DNA of 64,000 nucleotides from Atriophallophorus winterbourni (taxonomy: Eukaryota; Platyhelminthes; Trematoda; Plagiorchiida; Microphallidae): NCBI GenBank assembly GCA_013407085.1, contig JACCGJ010024172.1:37760-101759 (forward strand), in the 5' to 3' direction. The notes under the pieces were generated by a model. The model was not told where the DNA came from. It made no database searches and was given only the letters and a program-made list of their open reading frames with translations. Made by a program: the position numbers and the translations under genes. Shown piece by piece: positions 1-12,351 of this stretch (the stretch's first letter is position 1; each line of letters starts with the position of its first letter).

Positions 1-60
1 TTTACGCAGTGGTACTCACATCAACCTTACATACATACATTCATCCATATGTATACATGT

Positions 61-235
61 ATGAATGTATGTATGTTTGTATGTATGTATGTATGTATGT
101 AAGCATGCATGCATGCATGCATGCATGTATGTATGTATGTATGTATGTATGTATGTATGTACGTATGTATGTATGTATGTATGTATGTATGTATGTATGT
201 ATGTATGTATGTATGTATGTATGTATGTATATCAG
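61..235. repeat. (ATGT)n microsatellite with an (ATGC)n insert
   Basis: About 175 bp of near-perfect ATGT tetranucleotide repeat, interrupted at roughly 100-126 by a run in which the unit becomes ATGC/GCAT. Open frames across it (Met-Tyr-Val-Cys repeats) are artefacts of the 4-bp unit being read in all frames. Confidence 0.95.
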
Positions 236-302
236 AACAAAAGTCTGTTATGTGATGTGGTTAATATTTAAAGCTTTCCTATTAACTTTATACAGAGATA
301 TT

Positions 303-1087
303 ACACCTATGTACACCTGATTAATGTCACTTTTTATAAAATGTAAATAGAATAGTAAAAGTACCATATCTGTCTTTTTTATATAATTTAGAGTAGGAAG
401 AATTTTTAATCTAGTAAAATCTTCTTTCTATCTCTATATATGTAGAATATTTACAGTATTAAAATTGCTTCCTACTCTGAAGTATAAACAAGAGATAATC
501 GAATGAATTAAAATCAAATTACTTCACATTAAAAAGTAAAGAACTATTTTGTTCATAACAACTTGCAACAGAGAAGCAAACTATATTTCATTTTTTAGCC
601 ATTCTTCGCAAACCTTCATCTTCTCACTCACCCCTGAAAATGATATTTTAATGGTAAAATATAATTCTCCGTATACCGGACACTTGAATATTCGTTCTTG
701 TTATTGGTGACATAAAAGCTTAATTGTTTTATAATTACTATTTCTTTTCATACGAGTAATATTTCTGGATTTAATATAAATATCTACATTTTGACAACGT
801 ATGACAGTAAAAGCTGAACGGTCTACGCAATTCACAAATGGAATCTGATTACTTTTAATTTAAAAAGCATTCGCCGTATCTTGAACATATCGTGGATGTA
901 CAAAGTAACGAATTCTGATGTGCTTTCTAAAGCTTGTCTACAGAGCATAGTCACACTACTAAGATAGCGCAACCTCTGATGGCTGTTAATATGTAAAGAA
1001 TATAAAATGGCCGTATTTCAAAGTATCTGCTCTCTGGAGAACTAAAATAAGGAAGTCAACCATTGGGCAGACTGCACTTGTAGTACA
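303..1087. other. AT-rich interval, no gene seen
   Basis: Plain AT-rich sequence between the microsatellite and an RTE 3' end. I see no coding exon, RNA gene or recognisable repeat. Confidence 0.5.
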
Positions 1088-1326
1088 TGCTGTTGTTGTT
1101 GGCCACCTTCTGTCGATGTCGGCCATGGATGTATATCATCAGCGCATGAGATTTTCATGTTCCACAGCTTTTCGAATGAAAAAAAGAGTTCGTTTGGGGG
1201 GACAATTTTCCCCACCGCGCTAACTGCGATAGACAGTACTCGGACGAGCGATGCTATTTGCACCATGTCGACGTGAGCAACGATTAGCAACGGAAAGTAT
1301 CATCCGCACCTCCACAGCTTGCAGGT
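1088..1326 (-). mobile_element. RTE-type LINE, solo 3' end
   Basis: Read on the minus strand this matches the 3' untranslated end of the full-length RTE at 42115-46166: the same GTCGACCATGGATGTA-like block, the run encoding pieces such as IVPP, and the terminal CAACAACA tail. Only the last ~240 bp are present, as expected from 5'-truncated target-primed reverse transcription. The 82-aa frame at 1042-1290 lies in this untranslated region and is not a gene. Confidence 0.8.
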
Positions 1327-1696
1327 GACATTAATATTAGTTCACGCCATCCGAGTGAAACTGACATAGTTCGACCAAATACAGAGCGCTCTGGGAGATA
1401 TTTTCACTAACGAATCGGACTGTTTAGGCATTCGAAAAGAAGTGGAACATGTTGTAAACCCATGGTCGACACCGACCAATAGAAGCCAACAACATCATAA
1501 ATAATTTTACAACCGGATTCTCGTAGTATCTTATGTAAGATCTTTATCATTATAGGACATAATATTATGTTACAGAGCAAGTAAATCATTAAAAATCATA
1601 CACAGCATTGACCATGAATTTTTAATTCTGTTTCGTTCTCTTCGACAAGATCTAGATTAAAGTAATAAAAACAAGATCAGATATGAATTGTCTAAC

Positions 1697-1989
1697 CTGT
1701 GTACGAGTTTGACGTTTTTGCCAATAATGATTCATGGACTGCAATTAACGGAGATGGTAGTGGTGATGGATGCGTAGCAAAATAATAATGGGGTGTTGAT
1801 GGTTGGAATGAAGTGGAAGTAGAGACGACACGTGACCTTCGAATGCCGAAAGGTCTTCGAGTGGACCGCATTTCTCGTACAGGTTTTTGATCGATCAAGC
1901 TGGTGGATTTGATCATCTGCGAATTCTTCGGATAAATCGCATTTCCCAAAGTTGCCGAATGGATATCTTGCATCGTGTGGCTTCGCACG
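1697..1989 (-). CDS. candidate internal coding exon, Ser/Thr/Pro/Arg-rich, unknown protein
   Basis: An open frame of 97 codons on the minus strand is bounded by splice-like signals. Upstream there is a pyrimidine-rich run ending TTATAG at the 1990/1989 boundary; downstream is ACAG then GTTAGA, with the donor GT at 1696-1695. The exon would be 293 nt, with one base of a split codon at each end. The peptide is basic and rich in Ser, Thr and Pro (for example STRRPFGIRRSR, then THPSPLPSP), with no domain I recognise and no repeat in this window. No partner exon is visible: a Gypsy element lies upstream and an RTE tail downstream. It could be a chance open frame. Confidence 0.35.
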
Positions 1990-2169
1990 CTATAATCGGT
2001 AAACAATACAATTAAGTGGAATAAAAGGAAAAAAAGAATTTGGTTTCACGATTTTGTTTAAAATATATCGAAACGTATTTAACTCAGCGAAGTGAAAACA
2101 CATGAAAAATATAAAACATTACAACCATCATTATGATACACCCCGTTGCATTTACTTCATAATTATAGC

Positions 2170-2375
2170 ACGCTTGTGATCTGCTTTTTTGTACATTTAT
2201 TTGCTAAATATTTTGTATTTCTCTCTCAGTACATTTACTCTCGTTTTATATAAGTAAAGCCTTACTTATTCTATACAAACGTGACTTCTTTCGGACACAA
2301 TTCGGACCTTATTCTAAAGCGTTACAATTTACACATCTAGAACACGATTTATCCAACATTACGAGCACTATTCTT
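2170..2375 (+). repeat. 5' LTR of the Gypsy remnant
   Basis: Shares with 5515-5740 a core containing ATAAGTAAA, then TTACTTATTCTATACAAA, then a GACTTC-TTTCG block and a CGGAC-TTAT block. The outer parts align only loosely, so the boundaries are approximate. Confidence 0.65.
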
Positions 2376-2619
2376 CGACGCTGATCCAAACTCACCATAT
2401 GAGCCTATATGTTGAATTCATTGGTTTTATTCTTTCAAAGCTTATCCTAACTCTGTGGAACGTTTTAAAGCCGACAAAATCGAAACTCATTCATTTCATC
2501 TATCCTCAGATCTTTAATAATATTGGGTACTGAAACGAATATTATTCATTATAAGAGACAATGTATCAACTTTATGTCCACAGAAGAATATTATTAATGT
2601 TTAATATCTCTTGCAAACG

Positions 2620-3100
2620 TGCAAGTAAATATCTGGCCGATACGTTGATCAGTTTGTGCTAAAAATAAAGAAATCGGTCAAGGATAGCGAATTCAAAGCT
2701 TTCACCGCAGTGGAATATCAGAAAAAATATATCCGAGATGCTGCTATAGACGAAATTCAGTACTCACCTTTCCGCAAAAAATGTGTTCGGGCAATCAGAA
2801 CTCGGTCTAGAGTGAGCACGCTGACTTACGAGTTCTCTTGAATTAGCTAAAAAGCAGCCAAAATCATATACAGTTATTCAGTTCCTCTCTTGTTCAGATG
2901 ACTCCATACACACAACAAAAGCAGAGGGACTCTCATCACAGTCTAATCCGTGTGGTGATAATACTACTGCTTCATCAAGATCCACGCAATCTCGTTATTT
3001 GCAAGGTTACAGCAAACACCGTCGTTCCAAATTCCGTGCAAGATAGACTGTGTGCAATAATTGTGGTAAAAGAAGTCACTTTCATTGTGTGTGCCCTTCA
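2620..3100 (+). pseudogene. Gypsy gag remnant with CCHC zinc knuckle
   Basis: Frame 2656-2841 carries a stretch (YIRDAAIDEIQYSPFRKKC) resembling the capsid C-terminal region of Gypsy Gag (IRDAfIxGlxSxxIRQRLL type). After stops and frame changes, 3053-3094 encodes CNNCGKRSHFHCVC, a Cys-X2-Cys-X4-His-X4-Cys nucleic-acid-binding knuckle. The family role is packaging of the element RNA. Not functional here. Confidence 0.6.
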
Positions 3101-3128
3101 TACAAACTGTGTGTAAATATCAGTTTTA

Positions 3129-3265
3129 TCATCTATGTCGGTTGCTGCTGAACCTGCTTGCTTATCTCTCACCATCACAACTGTTGAAATTAACGGAATC
3201 TTCCTCCATGCTCTTGTTGATACTGGAAGATCTTGTAGTTTCATCAGCCCTAACCTAGTAAATTA
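3129..3265 (+). pseudogene. Gypsy aspartic protease remnant
   Basis: The frame reads TVEINGIFLHALVDTGRSC followed by SFISPNLVN and a stop. This is the retropepsin active-site region: DTG catalytic triad after a hydrophobic strand, with the usual small residue after DTG replaced by Arg-Ser. It follows the zinc knuckle as expected. Only the N-terminal part is readable. Confidence 0.75.
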
Positions 3266-3559
3266 ATACAATTGGAAAGTTTACCCAAGCTCTTCAGTAG
3301 TCGAAATGGCGTCTAGGACACTCTCCTGACAAAAGACGGGTTAATGCATTGTATCTGTCCAATACGGATGTGCCCCATATGACAAATTTAAAATATTCTT
3401 ACTGAGTAAACATTGCACTTAAGTCATATTGTCACATGAATTCCTTGGTTTGCACACCAAGATTGATATTCCGCTCGGTAGGGATCGTGGCTCCTTTATT
3501 CTCTGCAGCTTGACTGTTGCAAGCGTTGAATCTCCATGATTCTTTACGAACCTGTCCCC

Positions 3560-4060
3560 AGCTTACAAGCCTGATGCAAAAAAATCGAGAAGATATTACT
3601 TAGATGATGATTAATTCATAAGAAATGAAGTTGGTCACTTGTTTCAAGAAGGCATTACTGACCCTTCAACATCCTGATGGAGATCCCATGTGCTAGTCAC
3701 AAATAATGCGAACCACAAACGTAAAATGTTCGTGGATTACAATAGGACCCTCAATTAGTTTACATATTTGAATGCGTACCCATTGCCGTGTCTTGATAAA
3801 AATTTTGAATTGATCTCACGCTTCGGGAATAATAGTACTTTAGACAATGTACCTGCTTATCACCAAATTCCGATGACTGCAACCGACAATCCACTTTTGA
3901 ATCTGTTGGTGGTCAACCCCATTTTACCCCATACCGTTCGGTTTTACAAAAGGTTTTGTATCTTTTCAATATGCAATTGCTGGCATCATAGTGACCAAAA
4001 ATTTGAAAATCACTTAGAAAACGTCACAGTTTTTGATAACAATTAGAAGGAGCATGATGC
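3560..4060 (+). pseudogene. Gypsy reverse transcriptase remnant
   Basis: Around 3725-3900 the frames give KMFVDYNRTLN, then LNAYPLPCLDKNFELISRFG, then STLDNVPAYHQIPM. These are RT boxes 1-3 of Ty3/Gypsy (DYR.LN, YPLP.ID, FS.LDL..AYHQI.M), with the first catalytic Asp position occupied by the Asp of STLD. The YVDD box is not recognisable. Stops and frameshifts interrupt the region. Confidence 0.75.
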
Positions 4061-4379
4061 TCATATCGATTCATTCATGGAGGCTCAGACAAAGTATACA
4101 ATAACACTTATTGCTTATAAAACTCTCACAACTGCAGAGAGTGCATCTGTTTGTCTACAAAATCTCAAAGGGTGTGATTAAACTAGACGCAGAACACATG
4201 GAACCTATTCGCAGCATACCTACCCCATGTTTGCTTACTAATCGTACTGGATACCTCTCCTACTTCTCCTCATAAAATAACTAAACTGGTCAAAAACAAC
4301 AGATTCCCTCTATTTGATGACGACCAGGCAAACTTTGAAAAATCTGGGAAGCGAAATTTAGAGTGCCACGTTTAATACA

Positions 4380-4625
4380 ATAAACTATATCAAAACATTG
4401 GTTGTCGAAACATAAGCTTACGATGTTGCCATTGCCGCTTCTCTTAGTAAAAACCACAAACCCATTACCTTTTTCTCGAAAACAGTCAATCGTAGCAACA
4501 AAACACTAGGCTGTAGAGAATAGGGTATATGCCATTTTTAATCCAACGGGAAATGGATGCACCTTATGCTTGGCAGACCATTCAAACTGTTAACTGACTA
4601 GTGCTCAGTTACATTTTTGTATGAT
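4380..4625 (+). pseudogene. Gypsy RNase H remnant
   Basis: Translation gives AYDVAIAASLSKNHKPITFF then SKTVNRSNKTLGCRE, followed further on by LLGRPFKLLTD and VTFLYD. This matches the DAS..G.GAVLSQ..KPI.F.S and YL.GR.F.V.TDH..L motifs of Ty3/Gypsy RNase H. Several catalytic acidic residues are lost. Confidence 0.65.
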
Positions 4626-4809
4626 GGCGGCTAGAAGACCAAACTGAAAAACAATAAGATACAGCGCTGAAAAATCGAGCTTTCCGAATTCAATTATGAT
4701 TTCGTTTATCGGCTGGGTAAAGAAATCCATGTCTCTGACACTTTTTCGTAACGTCTACGTTCTACGTTCGAACCCTGAAAAACTGAGGGGTCTGCAAAAA
4801 TCACTGTGT

Positions 4810-5230
4810 CATCTTGGTGATATCCGAAAGTTTTATTTCGTCTGGTACAAATATCTACACTATTCTGTGGACGACGTTGAACGAGCCATTACCAATTGCA
4901 GTGCCAATGTTTCTCAAGTCCTCATGTATTCTTATTAAAGGTCCTGTACCTTCAAATACTCTGTATCGCTCCTCGCTGACGAAATATCTCTGTTCTATTT
5001 TGCCATTTCATGTGCGGACTTTTCATCAGCTACTGTATTTGGTTGTCGCAACAACTTTTCGCTTTATTCTGGAGGTATGCCCATATCTCGTATGATATAG
5101 GTTCATCCTTCTTGTCCTCCGAACGTAAAAACTTTCGGACTGAGGAAGTATTTGCCAAGAGCCACACAGCGGTCTATAATCCACAAGGTAACGGCCACGT
5201 TGTAGGTCTCAATGACACACTTTGAAAAAG
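4810..5230 (+). pseudogene. Gypsy integrase remnant
   Basis: The frame at 5010-5225 contains FLSSERKNF and then HTAVYNPQGNGHVVGLNDTL, matching the integrase core motif SAVYNPQGNGQVERFNRTL in which the Glu of the DDE triad follows QGNGQV; here that Glu is replaced (HVVGLN). The DDE triad is therefore broken. Location between RNase H and the 3' LTR fits Ty3/Gypsy. Confidence 0.75.
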
Positions 5231-5514
5231 AAGAAGCCTTGCAATAAAAACTCAGAATGTACGGATTCATTGTTTGGTGATTGTTTCGCTGAATGTTTTA
5301 CACAACCTCCGGTTATTGGTTTGCACACCAAAGATTCGCTTTCAGTTGAGCTGTTGCCGACGTCACCAGATGAAACCCATTATAAACCCTTAACAGTTAG
5401 AAAAACAGCAACGTTTTCACCTCTATTGTCTGAGAAACCGAGAATTTTAACATCAATTTGGACTGACCAATACTTTATTCACACCAACTGTTTCATAACA
5501 AGGTCGAGATGAAT

Positions 5515-5740
5515 GTTATGATTATTACTGTTTTGTGGTGTACGTATTTTTGCAAGCGCTTACCGAAATTTTTCATATTTATATTTAGCACACGTACTCA
5601 AGTTCTAGATAAGTAAAATGTTACTTATTCTATACAAATCTGACTTCCTTTCGAACTCAATACGGACATTATACCAAACATTTAACTGTTTTTAGCACAT
5701 GTATATCACACCATCTAAAATCCACGACTACATCTTGCTA
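5515..5740 (+). repeat. 3' LTR of the Gypsy remnant
   Basis: Partner of 2170-2375: shares the AGATAAGTAAAATG-type block, TTACTTATTCTATACAAA and the following GACTTC/CGGACATTAT blocks, in the same order and spacing. Confidence 0.65.
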
Positions 5741-5799
5741 AGCCCGCGGTTCAAGTGCTTAACTTTTGAAACCACTTTTTGTATGTTGATTTTGATGCC

Positions 5800-7850
5800 T
5801 CTTAAGTATGTGCAGATGAGTATCTCGACACAATTTAAGATAGAATGTTAGAACGTATTTCTCGTCCCATCGTTATTTTTTATGTGAGACAGACAATCGA
5901 CACATTTGCGAATCATCGAAAGTTTTTAATTGGGTATACAGATCAGTGTTCTACAGACGTGAAGACCAGTGAAGTCATGCTACTGTTAAAAACAAACCCG
6001 TCAAGATATTACCCTTCGACTTGCAAATCATAATAATCCTGAGAGTTAATTGAACTCCAATTTAAGCGAGCTGAAATTACATAATTAAATGACGTGTCCT
6101 AAGACATGTGAAGAATCTTGAATAATACAGGCATAAGAAAAACGAATATGAAGTGGAACTAGTCTTCTCTTCATTTTATAACGACTGAAGTATATGGAAA
6201 TTTATGTGGCGCGATTTATTTTTAATTGCTCTGGGTTTCACTTAAAGCCAAATTATTTTTTATATATAATAAATTTATATATATATGCAATATCCATCTA
6301 ATGAGTTGTTCGTTTCGTTGAGAAAGATTCTAAACCAAGTTGATTCCATTAATCAGTGTCTACTAACGTGGAAAGCGCTAAAACCCAATTCATAGTAAAA
6401 TGCCGATTTATTTGCGGATATCCATTACACGAGATGGGTCATTGCTTTTATGACAAATTGATCGTAACTTTCTAGAATTTTCTAATCGATATTGCATCGA
6501 AAATTGTTGTAAACGTTGTTTCAAGTTAAATTGGTGAATCGAGTCGTATTCACTGATTTAGAGTAGTGTCCAGGTTCCAGTCAATCAAGTATTTGGGCTG
6601 ATTTATGGGTTAGGAATATTTTCTCATTACATTTTCACTGTAATAATAAGCCGATTTGATTGAATTAAAAGACTGTGTCGAACACTAGAATGGGAGTTAA
6701 GAAATATCTGACTTTCGCAGATCATCATTTTATTATACCTTACAATTCGTAATTGAATAATTATTTGAGATTAAATATAACTGAAAAACAAAAGCGCTCC
6801 CTGCACTGTTGGAGATCACATTGTAATCCCCGCATGCTGGGACACATGTTGCCTGCTTGTGACGTGCCATTTGACATTTCGATTGTGTCTGATTTTACCC
6901 ACGCCGGAACTTTCATTGGCATTTCTAGCAATTATTCAGATTTCAAAGATTTACCCACGCTCAAAACAAATGCAAAATGGACATTGCTGACTATATAGAA
7001 TGACATTTTATGATTACTGCCTGCCCAAATGGTATCGTTCACTTTGCGATGAGTAAACTAAAAGGCACTCAAACAAACAATAGGTGTTAATCATTTTTTA
7101 TTGATTAGGGTCATTCACCTACTGACACCAGGTACAAATGTCAAGTGAAAACGCGTTTAGAATTAAGTTCAATTTGTTCGAAACAAGTTTGCTTCGAGCA
7201 CATATGTCGTGTACCATGCAAGTTACATTTTCGTTTACAACCAGATGGTGCTTAACATTTGACCGAATTTGCGAAGATTAATCGCGATTTATAAAGAAAC
7301 AACAAAATGTAAATTCACCACAACAATGGTGATTTTCATCAAATCGTAAACGGTTGCATGTTCAGGCGTTTAACAAGCTAACACATAAAATACATATTAT
7401 CCCATTTGTTAGAAAATAGGTACTCGTAAAATCATTCGTTAAACGGAGATAATTCAATGGGTTCAACATTCATGTTTTTCAATTTTATTTATCAATGGAT
7501 GGCTCTGCATTATTCAAAGATTTTGAAATAAACTAATTAAAACACGCAGTGGAATGTAATGACATATCAAATCTTTGATAGTCTTTCAAACAACGCTGAA
7601 GTCTGTTAGGTGAACGATAATCGTTAACTCTGATTTCGCAGCATAGATGACTTACAAAATACTCATTTTCATGCATTTTCATCATACACAAATACCGGCT
7701 TCCTGCTTTTTTCACACATCAGGTAGTGCGAGTAGAATCAGTATCCACATGTCTGGAACAGTTTACAAATGGCATAGTAGGTGTGAACTTGTGAGCCATT
7801 TTTGATTAGGTTTCATAGGACCAACCTGTTCAATCACATCATGTGTGTGG
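5800..7850. other. AT-rich interval, no gene supported
   Basis: A short (TA)n run lies near 6265-6292. Open frames such as 5845-6033 and 6753-6998 have no splice context or protein similarity that I recognise. Nothing else supportable is seen. Confidence 0.45.
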
Positions 7851-7856
7851 GTAAAT

Positions 7857-8002
7857 GTGAGTTGCTTTCAATCGTGGCAACGAACTCCGATTGCTTTATT
7901 GCATGATGATGTACATTTTACTTGCTGGGTGAGTTGCGTTCATCCATGCCAGCAAATTGCGATTTGTTTTATCATGCACTGGCCAACATTCTACTTGTTT
8001 CC
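7857..8002. repeat. degenerate 72-bp tandem duplication
   Basis: Two adjacent units both begin GTGAGTTGC and carry matching internal words (AACTCCGATT versus AATTGCGATT; TTTTACTTG versus TTCTACTTG). The unit boundary is near 7928/7929. No function is evident. Confidence 0.5.
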
Positions 8003-8179
8003 GCCTGCTTTCTCTAATCTAGCAACCAGCTTGATTTTCGGTTTAATCAGAATTTGCGTGCATTGGTTTTGTTGTACTATAAATAAATACAATGTCCTTG
8101 AAAGACACTTTTGACGTTTGACATGTGACATCTGTTTAAACTTTTCATTCCGGCATTGCTCTGTTTTCCACACTGCTGA

Positions 8180-11100
8180 GTTAAAGATTGCGCAACAAAT
8201 GTATCTAAATTACAACATCATATGGTAAACAACCTCAATCGTCACGGCGATAAATAAGTTTGCCATTGACATTAATTTTGTACTTTTAATGAATTATATT
8301 CTAGGGTCGATAAATATCATTAAATACATTATAAACTAACTGAATGTTTTGCATTCACTGATACTTAATAGATAATTGAATTGCATGCAATAGTTACAAA
8401 TAACCAATGATAGCTGATACTGGGCTAATAATAAAGTAAAGAAATATACTGCTGTATATACTGTATATCTGTCCATTGAGAAAAAAACTTTTAAATTCAC
8501 ATCAGCATTTTCATCAAATCATTGCATAAAATTTTGATTATTGTTCAATGCCTTCAAAAAATAAATGAATATCAGGAACTTTAATTAGCTCAGTATTGAT
8601 GCATATAAAACGGATTTATTTAACATTAAAAGAACCAACTGTTTTTTAGTGCTTCTTATAACGTTGTTAATGTGCCGGTTTCTCTAATTTGTTTACTCAT
8701 CTGATTTTTCATGACAATGTTGCCATTAAGTCAAATAGATGGAATATTCTGTTAGTTCAGAAGTCATTGTGTTTTCAATTCAATCGCCAAAATTCGAGGA
8801 CGCCGGTAATGCAGATATCTTATCATTAGCACATTTAACGACAAAGTGACACTTTCTGCACTCGTTCAGGTGATTTATATACTTCAGTTTCACGAAAAGC
8901 TACTAGTATTTCTATGGTCACTGTACTTTTTCATTTATTTCAATGAATTCAGTTGCCGAAGCTGAACATATTTCTGATCGGCTTATGTTGGAATGCACAT
9001 ATTCTTTCCTCTATATATCGTGGAGCTTGCAGATGATATGCTGAACATTACCCTTCAACACTACACAAGAGTGGTAAGAGCCGAAACAAATTTTGACAAC
9101 CATAGCTATCCCAAATAAATCGAAGTTATGTAGTATTGCATGCGATGAACAAATTTACCAACTATCGAACCATATGCACTACGTCGTGGTCGGTAACGAG
9201 ATGATGAGACTTTGGAGTATATCTTTTGGCATGAAATACGTTGACAAATCAGAACAAAATAAAAACAGGAACAGATATTTCGAGGAACGTATTGTGGTAA
9301 CAGGATTTAAATATATAAGATGAGCATATATTTCAACTAATTTGAGTTCTTTTGCGATGTATGATTTGTGGCTGAACGTTATTAGCAGTGGGAAGGTTGA
9401 CCTCAAATCTGAATCGGGACACAGACGTTTTATACTCGAAGCCTGAGTAAACAACATTCGCTAGGTTCGGAACAGCGGTTTGATTTGATTTACCAGACGT
9501 AACCCCTTGAATATAAACGACCAGCCAAAAGTAAATTGATGTGAGATAGGTTTGTTCGCTGCAGAAACGATACAGTATAGGGAAATCAATTTAAACGCAC
9601 ATCGCTTTTTTGCAAAATGATGGGGATACACAAAACAATCTTACGCAAATGAAACTCCAAGTTATTTGGGAAAAGATAAGCTTAGATAATAATTAGGCTC
9701 AAGATTCATTCTCGCAACTTATTACAGAGAAATGATTTAAATTCTTGAAATAAAAGTTGCAATGGATTATGCAACAATATTTAAAAACGACGTAAATGAA
9801 AACTTCGGATCTTTCGCGAAATAAATCATAGGAGATTTGGGAGAGACCCTTCTGGTAATGTCGGAAGCCACGATGGTAGTCTAATATGAATTCTTTTTAT
9901 TGAGGTTACCCATCATACGCATTCGACACATTTGTGTTTTATCGTGGTGGTGGTGGTGACGTTCAGTCCGATTGGTTAACACGTTTGTCTTATGTGTGGT
10001 TATCGGCGGATTAATCACCGCGGATGTTCATTAAGTGAAAGATGCCTCATCTCAATCACTCCAATAGACTGGTTGTAAAAATTCTTCGCAATAAACTGAG
10101 GTAAACGAACGGATTGGCAAAGCGAATTCCCCTTTGTTCAGTTTGTACACCCGTATCTTGGGCAAACGAATATGTACGGTTATTAAAACAATGGTAGTAT
10201 AAAGCACAGAGTATGAAATGCCTCGATGCATGAGAATGAAGCCTTGACCATATACGCAAATATTGAACTGGAAATGAACGCATTATTTTATACGGACCTA
10301 CGTTGCTTGCTTTTTTAATGCGACATATTTATTCGAACTAAATTGTGCTACTCTCCAAAAAGTCTACAGATAACATGGAGACCGTGCCACTGACGCTTAT
10401 TGATGGCTGCTATTTAGCATTAAATACGCTGTTGGAAAGATTAGTACCTTCGAATTGGGATGTGTAACCAAATGTGAAGGTGTGTGTGTGTGATATGCAT
10501 AGAGTGATGAATATCATCTACAAACTGACCACAACGTCAACGAAACCAATTCATTTCCAAAATGTCTAGCAGCAGTATTCGAAAAATAAAGTGAAACAGC
10601 TAGTGTAGACCGAAATCTGTAGCATACAATTCCCAAATTTATTCACACTCCAAAGTGTACTTGCACACGTAGCAACATAGCATTTGTGGAATACTAACTT
10701 CTACACATTATTACACGTGTTTCAATCAAATCTTATTTCCAAGTTTAGAGCACACGTTTTGACGTGAAAATTCCCCTTTTGTGAAATCCGAAGAGGGTTT
10801 ATTTTTGAGATTTTTTTACTGTTACGTGAATTGTGAATTCGCTTATATAATAAGTGATATCACATTTGTATAGGATTCAAATTGCATGCTGAATAATATA
10901 GAATATATTGCGCTTACGATAAAATGTATTTTACAAGATTAAATCACTAATGTTGCACTTTTAAACACTTAAATTGCTAATAATCTTATTTAACTATCAA
11001 AACTCGTTGATCAAACGTGATTGAGGACTGGATTTTCGTCTGCATGTACTTCAGGTGCAACGCATATTTTACCGCTCACCACAAATTTACCCACAGGCGT

Positions 11101-12240
11101 TAAGTTTGTTCGCATCTGGTTTACGAATTACCAGAAAAAATGGCAGGTGGCATTTATGGCCTTGAAACTTAGACCATCGTTGTAAACAACTGATCGACGG
11201 ACGGATTCCTTGTCTGTGCTATTTAACCAAGGATCGAAAACTTCGATCCGGTCACAACCATTCGATTTCCAGATGATAGTTTATATTTGGTTTCATATAT
11301 ATAAAAGTATGTGCTCATTTTGAAACGTAGTGGCTACTGGAAAGGAAAACTTGTAACATGAGTTATCACGTTGAGATTTTGTCTACTGAGACTAAGTTAA
11401 AACATAATATGTAAGGCGTAACAGAATTTTCTTTGAGAAACAAGTTTGCGATTCACTTCGTTTCCCTTTGATCCCTGCTTAGATTATCGTTCTCATTGTC
11501 TATTATAGATTTGGGTTCTATAAAAGAAAAGGCTATATCTCGATTATCCAAAGCACAGCTTATCAAATCTTCAACCGAAATGATGCTAAGCTACTGCAGT
11601 TGATTTTACGAATATTATGCATAGCTGATTAGAGCTAGGTATGACGAATACATATTTAAACTCACTTTTACAACAAATACAACGACGTTGTGATTTAAAC
11701 CTGAGCGCGATATATTTGAAGAAACAGGCTTAGTAAGGTACATTTTAATTTAAATTTACGCAGCCATCCACGATTTAAAAAAGAGTATAGAAAAATAACA
11801 AGCGTCATTAGAAAATATTCGAAATTTGTGCTTTACGTTAAAATCTAACATCAAAAACAGAACTAAACAACTACAAAATAGCAACGAGATGAATGATGTT
11901 CAAATTGTTCAATGACTGCATCGTTCTGACAGAGACGTTTAGTGGTAAATGAAACGAAAGCTCAATGATAAAGTGAAGATCAAGATAACAATGAGATACA
12001 TCGTGTTCGTGTTGTAGAAAAACATTGAGAGTTAACTAGTACGGTTTAGCGTGGGTGGTATATATTAGCAAGAATATCGGTATTAACTAAATCAAAAACG
12101 AAAAGTGTTGCTTCATTATAATTTCCAAAACAAGCTTGTAGAAATTTGAATTTGTGCGTGATACAATTTTAAAACATTATATTGATAACACGATTTTTGA
12201 AAAGAGTGCAGTAACAAATTGCACGAACTATTCTGCATTT
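8180..12240. other. AT-rich interval, no gene supported
   Basis: Contains only short open frames without splice-site or domain support, and a small (GTG)n run near 9944-9959. No retroelement domain was recognisable in six frames. Confidence 0.4.
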
Positions 12241-12351
12241 ATTGCAAACTTTCGAAGCCAAATTAGCAATGAACTTGATATTCATGAAGATGTGCAATAT
12301 ATATATATATATAATTATTAAATGTAATGTGTATATAAATATTTCACAAAC

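Larger units (their letters stand above)
2170..5740 (+). mobile_element. decayed Ty3/Gypsy LTR retrotransposon, both LTRs recognisable
   Basis: Order of recognisable parts on the plus strand: LTR, gag, CCHC zinc knuckle (3053-3094), aspartic protease with DTG at 3219-3227, reverse transcriptase, RNase H, integrase, LTR. Protease-RT-RNaseH-integrase order is diagnostic of Ty3/Gypsy rather than Copia. Every domain has stops and frameshifts, so no product can be made; the divergence between LTRs shows an old insertion. At about 3.6 kb it is shorter than an intact element, so internal deletions are likely. Element ends are approximate because I could not align the LTRs base by base or see a clear target-site duplication. 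Confidence 0.8.

Noticed and set aside
9..320. 103-aa Met-Tyr-Val-Cys repeat frame
   Set aside because: Produced by the ATGT microsatellite, open in several frames; not a gene.
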